Shown one piece after another: positions 54,690 through 64,000 of a DNA stretch of 64,000 nucleotides. The notes beneath the pieces were generated by a model, which was not told the DNA's origin, searched no databases, and worked only from the letters and a program-made list of their open reading frames with translations. The position numbers were made by a program, and so were the translations under genes. How positions within the stretch are numbered: position 1 is the stretch's first letter; every line of letters begins with the position of its first letter. The stretch spans positions 83,833,454 through 83,897,453 of the forward strand of contig OY987298.1 in the NCBI GenBank assembly GCA_963920635.1, written 5' to 3'. Source of the stretch: Pseudeuparius sepicola (lineage: Eukaryota > Arthropoda > Insecta > Coleoptera > Anthribidae).

Positions 54690-54960
54690 CAATATAGTTT
54701 ACTTGTTGGAAGATCGACATACGGCTGACTTGGAATTGGAAAATCAAGTTTGGGAAAGAGTTAAAAGCAAAAACGCAAAAGTTTGTGAAAAAGCCCCTGC
54801 TTAGTTTGTAACAGCGGCAATTAAAGCTAAACGAAAATTAGGTATGGGCCTAAAAAAGCGTCCCAACTCGTTCAGGCGAGATATAGTACAAAAAGTTGAA
54901 AAATCGTTGAAAAACAATCAGCTGAATAACTTCAACAATGTTAAAAACACAACATTAGTT
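54690..54960 (+). pseudogene. PLA2-like protein, C-terminal piece
   Basis: The frame reads HNIVYLLEDRHTADLELE, VWERVKSKNAKVCEKAPA, a TAG at about 54801, then IKAKRKLGMGLKKRPNSFRR. The 'H(D/N)I.Y....D...AD......W.R' pattern continues the PLA2-like protein begun at 52836; the catalytic His-Asp pair reads His-Asn. Together with the internal stop and the 1.7-kb insertion, this shows a dead copy. Confidence 0.55.
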
Positions 54961-55029
54961 GGGAATTTGGAACATATTGGTGATACACTATTCTTCTTTC
55001 GCTTAAATTCAAATACCAATAACGTTGTT

Positions 55030-55090
55030 TTTACACTCGACGCGCGTTTCGCTAACCAAGTTAGCATCATCAGGAGATGATTAAGTCAAT
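55030..55090 (-). ncRNA. Hammerhead-ribozyme-like motif
   Basis: On the minus strand: CTC - CTGATGA (55073-55067) - TGCTAAC - TTG - GTTAGC - GAAA (55050-55047) - CGCGCG - TC - GAG. This gives core CUGAUGA and GAAA, a 6-bp stem II, a short stem III (CG..CG), a GUC cleavage triplet and a 3-bp stem I (CTC/GAG). One U lies between the core A and stem II, which departs from the usual consensus. The other copy is at 20078-20111. Activity unproven. Confidence 0.55.
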
Positions 55091-55099
55091 TTAAGTATG

Positions 55100-55494
55100 C
55101 CGCGCCAAATGCACAGAACATTTTCCGAGGCTTGTCGGTAAACCAGACTTGCACAAAGGGAATTAGTTGTTCGCTGGTGCGCAGTGGGTACAGGTGTTTG
55201 CAGCGTTTGCTCTGTTCGCAGCGTTTGCCTGTTCACAGCGTTTGTAGTTTCAAAACATACAACTAAACACATCAACTTCTCACAATCTTCTGCAGCCATC
55301 CTAGTAAAATTCTGCAAGTGTAGATGATCCTCACCCCGGAGCAGTGCCGTGTTTTTATGTTGTAAAAAAATACGACTTCTCCACACTTTTCTCTTTTTCT
55401 CGGGTCTTTTTTTATCTCTTTTTTTATTGCTAGTTAAAACAACTATAATCAAAAGAGCGCCGGCAGCCACTACCACGGTATCATCTGCATCCAT
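55100..55494 (-). pseudogene. Harbinger transposase N-terminal fragment
   Basis: The minus-strand ATG at 55494 starts MDADDTVVVAAGALLII. A basic KKRDKKRPEKKRKVWRSR stretch, LHLQNFTRMAAEDCEKLM and a 'SLVYRQASENVL' segment follow, matching the N-terminal quarter of PIF/Harbinger transposases ('R.W.....', 'F.RM....F..L'). The catalytic domain is missing. The reading frame runs on to 55081, beside the hammerhead-like motif. Confidence 0.65.
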
Positions 55495-55574
55495 CTCTCA
55501 AGAAGGCGCGGACCAACAAAAGTACCACTACAACGGCTGCCAGTTGCTGCCGGGAATGCAGCGAATACAGTGAA

Positions 55575-56420
55575 CACTGCAAACATCACGAATTTTGCGC
55601 TAAATAAATGTTTGTTGCATTCTGCGCAGCGCGCGGCTTGTTTTAAGCATTTTGTTGCAAGCCTTTAGGGCACGCCTTTCAGGGGCATGCCAACCTTGCG
55701 GTACACTTATTTTACCTTCTATCCATCCAAGTTTTATGAATACCTGAGACAAGCGCCTTATCCTCATTTACAATGACTTTAAAAAACATGCAATGCTTTT
55801 TGTTATCGACTGTTCCAAAAGAAACGAGTCCGTAAAAAACAGCACGGTCAACATAAAGTTAGATATCGAGAGCACCAAAGGATTTCCAGCTAAAACTAGA
55901 GTTTATTGTATTATTATTCACGATTGTATACTTTTGTATATTTACCATTCAGCGAAACTGTAAGAAATATAAAGTTTTAAATAATGAACATCTTCCTCTT
56001 TCCTTAACTATCAATTGGATATAAAAACGTAACAGTTAGTAAAGAAAACACTTGATTTAAGAGTAAAGATTAAAAATGTAGTGATGAAGATTGCAGTCAT
56101 TGACATTCAAGGCTTCACCGTGGCTTCACCTTAAAGAGCTGACAATTAAAATTAATGAACAGATATTACATGTATTATTAAAACCATTCAGAGATTTTAA
56201 TTCACTTAGTAAATTCAATAAAAGACAAGTTGTTTGTGTCACACAGAAGAGAAGTGGTTATGCAGTTTAAGAAACTGAAAAATTATACAGTTGGCTGGGC
56301 TGCAAACATTTTTACCATAATGTATTATGTTAGTTTAATCTGTAATGTAGTATAAAAATAAATAAATTTTAATAATACTTAGTTGTTTATTTTAATTACC
56401 CCCTCCAAATACATATATAT
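55575..56420. other. No gene seen
   Basis: The first 120 bp are GC-richer (CTGCGCAGCGCGCGGC); the rest is AT-rich, without motifs. Confidence 0.45.
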
Positions 56421-56835
56421 AATCTAAAAACGCTCTTTAATTGTACACTAAAAATGACATTTCTTAATTTGGTAATACAAGGTTGGCAGCATTGCTCTGG
56501 GCGCCTCCAGGGGCGTATTTAGCATGTCTGGCAGAAATGTCAGAACTTGTGACAGATGCCTAACCTTAACCTTGATATTCTGTGGCTGTAACCTATGTTC
56601 AAACACAGAAGCTATAACTATAGCTTTTTCTGTGCTTCAAAGAACAGAGTTTAATGTTAATTTATATCTATTCAAATTTAGGATTTGTGTGCGTAAAACG
56701 TAAAATCTGTTGATTACGGCCCTGTCCTCCGTCACCTATCAATTATATCAATATGGCCGCCGCTTAGGGAATTCTAGCGACATGAAATATTTACCTGTCA
56801 CAATCTAGTGGGCAATTAAAGAGCGTTTTTAGATT
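56421..56835. mobile_element. 415-bp MITE with 23-bp perfect TIRs
   Basis: AATCTAAAAACGCTCTTTAA(TTG) at 56421 is exactly inverted at 56813-56835. The interior is noncoding. Confidence 0.8.
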
Positions 56836-57375
56836 AGGTGTAAATTAAAAAATCTTAACACATATCTCACAGTTTTATTCAAGATGTTGTTAAAAGCCGA
56901 ATACATTTTTCTGCATGCTATAACGTGTTCTATATTTATAAACCAGCCTATGTAGACGAATTTGCAATTTGTGTGGATAAATAATATCCTATAAAGATTC
57001 TTTTTACGGAGGTACCTGATACTAAAGATACTTTAATTGTAAATCTGCCTAGAGATTTGCATAATACAAAATTAGAATGACATTTAAAAGTCGAACATTT
57101 GCTAATACGGAATGGTTAAACCATTGCTCAAAAATCTACAACAATGACTTCCGATAACGCACAAGGAACTCAGTAGGAATCTCCACGGTGTATGGGAGAA
57201 CTGACCGTGGTGCACATGATCTATTATATAACATGTTCGTCATTATTAGGTAATAGTGAAATTGCTTATTAAAATTATTCAGAGACTACTTAGTGAACGA
57301 CAATAGTATACAAGAATATTAAGAAAAAACTAAAATCAAAATCCAGCATTGTATCATACGTATTAAGAGGGGGTT
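56836..57375. other. No gene seen
   Basis: AT-rich spacer between MITEs. Confidence 0.5.
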
Positions 57376-59333
57376 GCCAACAGAGAAAGTGAGGTTAGAT
57401 TTCGCATTGTTTTTAAGTTGTATAGCAAAAAATCTAATAATATTTTACCTGGCAAAAATTTAGTACAAACATTTCTGTCTTAATTTGAATCATAAGATCT
57501 TATAATCAGTGTTTTATTTTATAGGTTATGAAAACCTATATGAATAGTTCCAGTGCATATGCTTTTAAGACAGAAATGTTTGTACTAAATTTTTGCCAGG
57601 TAAAATGTTAGTAGATTTTATGCTATACAACTTAAAAAAAATACGAAATCTAACCTCACTTTCTCTGTGGGCAAAATATACTATTTTATTTTTAAAAATA
57701 TACTATTTTATTAACACCCTATCTATAATTTCTGTAATCTGTTGCGGTTCAAAAACTGTTTTGTCTTGCTTGTTATATCATTTTTATTTTATTCAAGTTA
57801 GAAAATCATATGATATTTATTGACGGTGGTTTTAGAGTATAAAACTATAAAGAGTAGTACCCGTAAAGTTATCTTTTCACGATTGTTTTAACACTATCTT
57901 TATATTTAGCACTTTTCAACTTTTTAATATTGCAACTTCTTGGAGTAGGAATAGGGAGAAAAAATAAATGTTATTAACATAAATTTAATATTAATTAATT
58001 TAAGGGCCACTTTACAGCTGGCAATTTTTATTGCCGGCAATAAAAATTGCCGCAATTTTTATTGCGCGCATGCGCACAATGTCATTCTTGATCAGCTGTT
58101 TGCAATTTTTCTTGCGGCAACAAAAATGCCGCATGCGCCATTTTTATTGCAATTGCAACGCAATTCTAGGGATTTTCTTGGGTATAAATCAATTACCAAT
58201 GATTTCATAAAATCCCTAGGAGCGTGGAATTGGCAAATGGTGGTGAACTTTATATGAACTTGTGTGCCAGCGTGTGTGTTTTGATTTGATTAATAAACTT
58301 TTTTCTTTGTTGTTTTAAATGCATACATACTCTGCTCTGCTGTCAGAATAAATTTGTCTCCTAAACTTAGATATGTTGGCAACACTTCCTTGCAAGAAAA
58401 GTTGCACTCATAAATTGCTGGCTGTAAAACCATTTCGTTTTTGCAATAAAAATTGCATGCAACAAAGATTGCGGCAATTTTTATTGCCGGCAACAAAAAT
58501 TGCCAGCTGTAAAGCGGCCTTAATAAATACTTTCAGCAATCTTTTTGAAAAGTGTTTAAAAGAAAGATTACATTTTATATTTAAAAAAGAAAGGCTGTAC
58601 CCCGCTTCACTGCTGTACAGTAGCAAAGTGAGGTTAGATTTCGCATTGTTTTTAAGTTGTATAGCATAAAATCTAATAACATTTTACCTGGCAAAAATTT
58701 AGTACAAACATTTGTCTTAATTTGAATCAAGATCTTATAATCAGTGTTTTATTTTATAGGTTATGAAAACCTATATGAAATAATAATTCCAGTGCATATG
58801 CTTTTAAGACAGAAATGTTTGTACTAAATTTTTGCCAGGTAAAATGTTATTAGATTTTATGCTATACAACTTAAAAAAAATACGAAATCTAACCTCAATT
58901 TCTCTGTGGGCAAAAAAGGTGAAAAATATACTATTTTATTAACACCCTATTTATAATTTCTGTAATCTGTTGCGGTTCAAAAACTGTTTTGTCTTGCTTG
59001 TTATATCAGTTTTATTTTATTCAAGTTAGAAAATCATATGATATTTATTGACGGTGGTTTTAGAGTATAAAACTATAAAGAGTAGTACCCGTAAAGTTAT
59101 CTTGTCACGATTGTTTTAATACTATCTTTATATTTAGCACTTTTCAACTTTTTTATATTGCAACTTCTTGGAGTAGGAATAGGGAGAAAAACTAAATGTT
59201 ATTAACATAAATTTAATATTAATTAATTTAATAAATACTTTCAGCAATCTTTTTGAAAAGTGTTTAAAAGAAAGATTACATTTTGTATTTAAAAAAGAAA
59301 GGCTGTACCCCGCTTCACTGCTGTACAGTAGCA
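57376..59333. repeat. Tandem duplication of an ~0.72-kb unit containing a palindrome
   Basis: Unit 1 is 57376-58003 plus 58524-58623; unit 2 is 58624-59333. Each begins with a ~290-bp palindrome (57381-57668; 58624-58908; GTGAGGTTAGATTTCGCATT ... AATACGAAATCTAACCTCA). A shared ~330 bp and then the ~100-bp block TAAATACTTTCAGCAATC...GCTGTACAGTAGCA follow. Unit 1 is split by a TTAA element. Identity between units is high, so the duplication is recent. Confidence 0.88.
58004..58519. mobile_element. TTAA-target (piggyBac-type) MITE, 516 bp
   Basis: Ends GGGCCACTTTACAGCTGGCA and TGCCAGCTGTAAAGCGGCC are inverted and flanked by TTAA (58000-58003 and 58520-58523). Unit 2 of the surrounding duplication has a single TTAA at 59228-59231 with no insertion, giving the empty site. 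Many GGCAATAAAAATTGCC words in both orientations form the subterminal region. Noncoding. Confidence 0.88.
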
Positions 59334-59824
59334 GAATTCTTCACCACCTCAAAATTCTTAAATGGGAATAGGGGACGAGTGATAACTCAAATTAAAGAGA
59401 ATTTAGTCATCTTTACAATGCTGTATTTATTTCTAATTTTGAGACCATTTTAGGTAAAAATAAATGCAAAAATGAAGATACATAATTTTTAAATTTCGAT
59501 TGGAAGTGTTTATAGAGCCAAAATAAGAATAGTAATAAGGAATAAGGAGTGACCTTGAAGTTGGTTAACTTTTAACTTTATTCTTATTCTTAAATCCAGA
59601 ATGAAAATGCGCATGCTCGTAAATGTCCTATTCCATCTATAAAATCAATAAATATAAAAACCACAAAATACGTAGGTTAGGTTGGGTAGGTGAAAAAAAC
59701 ATAATTCCAAAAATCCTTGGCATTCGTATATGATCTGTGGCATGGTCGGCGTGGAGCATTAGTATAATCACCTGTGGAGCATCAAGAGCATTATTATAAT
59801 CATCTGTGGAGCATCAAGTTCGTT
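59334..59824. other. No gene seen; possible promoter region
   Basis: AT-rich with two GTGGAGCATCAAG repeats just before the MADF exon (59772 and 59806). Confidence 0.4.
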
Positions 59825-60180
59825 ATGGAATTGCAGCAAGCACAAGTTATTGAGCTAGTACAACAGTTTCCTCAATTTTGGCACAAAAAGGATGCCCTCT
59901 ACAGAGATAAAGTTGCCATCGACAATGCTTGGCAAAGTATACAAGAGATACTACAATTTCCAGGTAGGGCTCGGTTCTTTTATGACCTGAAGTTTCTTTA
60001 ATAATTTTTTTTATTTATTTCATTTGATTGGTAATGAGTATTTACAGTTGACGATATAAAAAATTCATGGCAGCAAGTCCAGGACAAGGTTCGTTAAAGA
60101 ACGAAAATTATAAAAAAAAAACGTTGCTGACGGGATCTGGCAAGTACCAGACAAAATGGCCAAACTCAGGGACGGACTAG
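59825..60180 (+). pseudogene. MADF-domain gene, two exons, broken
   Basis: Exon 1 (59825-59963) starts MELQQAQVIELVQQFPQFWH and KDALYRDKVAIDNAWQSIQE, a good MADF first half, and ends TTCCAG|GTAGGG. Exon 2 starts at 60048 after TATTTACAG with VDDIKNSWQQVQDKVR, in the correct phase. It meets TAA at about 60096, after which 'LLTGSGKYQTKWPNSG' in another frame resembles the end of MADF domains. MADF proteins bind DNA; this could be a host gene relic or a Harbinger accessory gene. Confidence 0.6.
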
Positions 60181-63100
60181 CCCGGCGGTATGATAAAAAT
60201 CGTAAAATTAAGACTTTTTTGAGGAATCCAGACCTGGTGTTTTGTGTTTTTGACTCAAGAAGACAAATATCGTATTGAAGTATTTACACTAAAATCAAGT
60301 AACTCTTATGCCTGGCGTAAATAAAAGCACGTGTTGTTTGATGACATTCCACGAAATAAGGCCATAAATTATCAGCACGTCTGGCAACAGGGATGTACTT
60401 GATTGCAAAAGCTTATTTATGCGGTTTTATCTTGTCGTTTTCAGCTATTTAGACACTGCCACAAATAATTTTATCGATGTTTTGAATCATTTGAATTACG
60501 CCAATAAATTTTTTCCGAAATATTTTCAGGTAAACAATTGTAAAAGTAAAATTGAATACAGGTCGTGCCTCAGTGCGTCTCTGGCGAATATCTCAATGCA
60601 CACGTTCTTGTTTACATCAGGCCACTGAATAAGAATGATCAGGCGTAAGAGTTATTTGATTTTCGTATAGTACTACTTACGGTACAGTCATTGAATGCAT
60701 CAGAAGACAATTCTCAAATCACAAAGAACTTTATATGGATTTTGTACCAAAATTAGACCATTTTGATATTGACAAGTACCAGCTAAAGGCAAGAGTTTAA
60801 AGATTTTGCCTCCCAATGGCCTCAATTATTAAAAACACACAGCGAAGAATATTCTGAATTTTTACCTAGTCATAACTGTGATATGGAGGAAGACTGTGAT
60901 TTTAAAAACACGACGTGCAGAACATAAAAATTGCATTGTATGTTGCTACAATGTATTATATAAACAATTTATATATGCCGAACCTTATAGTCAGCTTTTT
61001 CAAGGGATCACGGAAAATTCTTCGAAAAACAATTCTTCGAAAAATAATTCTACGAAAACCTAGTTTCTTTTATTATAACCATGGCCTCCTACGATTTACA
61101 GCTCCCTTCGGCGTCCTTTCTGGCCTGCTCATTGAAGTAGGGGGCGCCACCAACCGTACCAATTTCAAGATGGCCACCGAAGTCATTTTTGGTCATTTGT
61201 CAATTGACAGCGTTTGACTTGGAATTTTTCATAACCTAAAAATTGGGCGCCGTGTTCAATTTATGGATAAAGACGTTGATTGATTCCTTCCTCCATCGAC
61301 AATGAAGATAAAATAATTACTATTATGAATTAAAAACCTCTAAACTGCTGAGATAAACAAGCCGATTAGTAGGATCTTGTGATAAAAGGGATAGCGGCAA
61401 ATCGGTTGTGTTTACGAACGCGTGCATGACGCCATGCATATAAAATACAAATATTTATATGACGCCGTGTTCTTTCTGCTTTTCCAAAAAGAAATAAAAT
61501 TTTTATATTAGATTTTCATCAGTGTTGACCAGTGCTTCGAAATTTATGAAACAGTTACCTCTAAACTAAACAGAGAGTTGCAAACAAATACATAATATAC
61601 AATATTATTGTATAGGCACCTATGTAGCTTGCAATTTGGTTCTGTTCAAAGAACTGCTTCTGTGTGGGGACATAACCGGAATAGAATAGATGATGGAATA
61701 TGGAATTCATTGCTGATAGGATGAAGTATTTTATGAGTATTATTTGTTTAAACAAGGATATTATTACCGAATTCTGATATATTCTGAAGGTGGGTTTATA
61801 AGACAATTTAACATAATTTAATATCAACGTAACGTAACATAAGAATTTAGTAAACCGTTTATGCAAGGATTATTTACTAATTTTAAGTCTGTGCAAAAAC
61901 GGGAGAAATGACAAAATCAAATTTTTGCACGAAATCTATTAGTCCTCGATTTCAACATCGGAGGCCTCTTGGGCGAAGTAGAACTTTGCCCCCTGAGCAC
62001 AAAAATACAAAACCTAACCCATAACCATCCTAAATAATAAACAACCAGTGCTAGTGAGTTTTTGTTTTCACTAGTTGTGTTTTTTCTTACTGTTGGCAAT
62101 GAAATTACACATGTACAGACTGAGATTTTTTAAATTTTAACAAAAAAGTTGTTAACTTGTACGTTACATTAAATCATGCTGCATAAACGCTCCCATTGAA
62201 TAGCATATATATTAACTTCTCTCCTACATTATGTTAATGTTAAATTATGCTATATTGGCTTGCATAAACCCACCTTAAGATGCCAAACTTTTATAGATAA
62301 TATTAAATCAACAATCCACAGAAATCTGGCCAGGAAAATCGTCAGATTATTGATGTATGGATGGACTAAAAGAGTAATAATGCACTTATAGGATTTTCTG
62401 TTCTGATGCACAAACCTAAATTGCCAGTGGTATAGCCTACACATCGAAAATTGCAGCGTATTCCTTCTTGAAAAATGCCTGGACTATGAACAGCAAACTA
62501 CAAATATATTTTGTTATTATCAATATACTTACTTTTATTGTACTTATTGTTGTTACCTTCAATGCGTAACGCGATGGTAAGAAAAATAAATAAAAGATAA
62601 ATTCAAATTACCTACCTCAATTCTTTATTGGTGAGTATCGAGCGGCCGCCAGCTAACAGTGGAGATGGGCGTGGGAAATAAAAGATCTTTTTAATAATAG
62701 GCGCCACCTAGTTTGTGCGCTCTACACCTCACACAATTTCTTTTAAGTCCAAACTAGGAAAATCCTTCGTAGGTAAATAAAAACTGAATTTAAAAATATC
62801 AATAAGATTTACTCCAATGGCACTAAATACTCTCAAGGTTATAAACAATAATTACTAGTCATAACTTTAAAGCTATGCCTGTCAGATTCACCAGCTATAT
62901 TAATAATTAAAATGGTACGTGCTGTATAGTAAAACAAGCGTATAGTATCATAAACCCCCGAGCGTGTACACGTTCAGTTCACAAAAAAACAATAATAATA
63001 GTCAGGACGTTGCAATAACTAATCACAACCTCGCAAGAGTTGACACGACATAATATACGCAATAATAATCAAGACGTACGCAGAAATAACACAACGTACG

Positions 63101-64000
63101 CAATAATAAAAGGAAGGTAAGCAGTAGCAGCCTACGCTTTCGATTGTACACGTAAATCAAATTAGTTTTACTAGTCCAGGCACGATAAATGTAAAAAAAA
63201 GGTAAACATGCAAAACTTAGCTGCAAGTTGAGTCTTCAAAACTGCGATGTTTCTGGGCGAAGGTTCTCCAAATCCCTCTTAGAACAGTCAAGGACAATGT
63301 GCTCTCCAAGAAGAAAATCGCCAAGTCTTCGCTGTTAGTGAATCATCAAGGCCACGCTCCAAACTCAAATCCAAAACAAGAAAAATTCGTAGGTCGTAAT
63401 TAAGAATTTATAGGCAGGAAAATAAAACCCTAAAATAGAAAACCTATTTTAGTTACACTCATAGGCTAAACCTATAAATTCATTTGGGAATTAAAACCAA
63501 AATGGGAATCTTACCTCGAGATATGAGGGTTTTTTATCAACAAGTGTCCTTGAATTATCGTGAAATTCCGGCACCAAAACTGTTGGAGTAGGTGCTCTAT
63601 AAAGAAAACACTGTGTAAAAAAAACAGCTCCAAGAATAAAATATTTACAGTTGAACTTACCCAAAATGTAATCTCGGGATGGAATGAGATGTATTAAATA
63701 GTGGATCCCTATGTATCAGATATATACGGCTGGTTACGGCAAATTATATATCCGGCAAAAGGCGGCTAGAAGTCCGTGAAACAACAAAGCCAAGTTCCGG
63801 CATTTCTGGTATGCGCAGCAGGCGAATTACTCCCGGAAAACAAGCCGGACGAGTTACACAACACTCGGAATCGGTCCTACTGGCGTTTGGAAATATTTTT
63901 CCCAAAATTTATGCCGAACCACTGTAATCTCGGAAACTCAACTGGCGACGTAGGTATTCAAAAATCCCCAAGCACGCAAAAAAAATGGTATAAGAACAAT
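60181..64000. other. No confidently recognisable gene
   Basis: 60720-60880 reads in pieces SNHKELYMDFVPKLDHFDID and LKTHSEEYSEFLPSHNCD, coding-like but frameshifted and unassigned, probably transposon-derived. 63040-63110 has two CGTACGCAATAATAA-like repeats. The rest is AT-rich with short frames lacking motifs; I found no splice-bounded exon. Confidence 0.4.

Noticed and set aside
60419..60628. 69-codon plus-strand frame
   Set aside because: Hydrophobic start without signal-peptide logic, no homologous motif and AT-rich composition like the surroundings.

Overview
The window is eukaryotic and almost certainly from an insect. It is AT-rich, has introns with GT..AG splice signals, and is packed with arthropod transposon families. 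I cannot place it to order. I see no bacterial operons, tRNA, rRNA or CRISPR array. Few host sequences are visible: a possible terminal exon at the left edge (3-170), a small intron-containing gene of unknown function (8010-9104), one clean SART3-like exon on the minus strand (51765-51964), and perhaps a broken MADF gene (59825-60180). Nearly everything else is mobile DNA, often nested.

Layout. 1-1150: short repeats and a 163-bp tandem unit, into which a Ty3/gypsy LTR element is inserted (1151-7796, TSD ACCT). The element has unequal LTRs, a broken pol and no gag or protease. 8010-9104: unknown gene with SUMO-interaction-like motifs. 9846-14490: broken THAP domain whose intron is filled by three large inverted-repeat elements. 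14640-20945: a ~450-bp inverted repeat enclosing a 5'-truncated Jockey-type retrotransposon, an apparently intact Tc1 transposon (17573-19185), a palindrome and a hammerhead-like motif. 22390-26460: a near-complete minus-strand Jockey-type element with a PHD finger in ORF1. 26508-26958: a P-element/THAP9-like transposase fragment. 26959-31294: a PIF/Harbinger element (TSD TTA) whose transposase is split by a MADF exon and by a 1.8-kb palindrome carrying two opposed copies of a CXC-type cysteine-rich gene fragment.

34128-35237: hAT element with a perfect 8-bp TSD. 36058-40890: ~120-bp satellite with a five-monomer higher-order repeat of ~608 bp, broken by a 0.7-kb insertion. 43385-44883: 1.5-kb long-TIR element. 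45180-45590: Penelope-like RT fragment. 47337-51437: several small TIR elements. 52391-54960: remnant with a phospholipase-A2-like fragment, split by a non-LTR retrotransposon that is itself split by a MITE. 55030-55494: a second hammerhead-like motif and a Harbinger N-terminal fragment. 57376-59333: a tandem duplication whose second copy preserves the empty site of a TTAA element present in the first. Beyond 60.2 kb I recognise no gene.

The genes do not form a pathway; the window records successive insertions. The most unusual objects are the palindrome with mirrored CXC gene fragments, the interleaved Harbinger genes, the satellite higher-order repeat, the paired hammerhead-like motifs and the split PLA2-like remnant.
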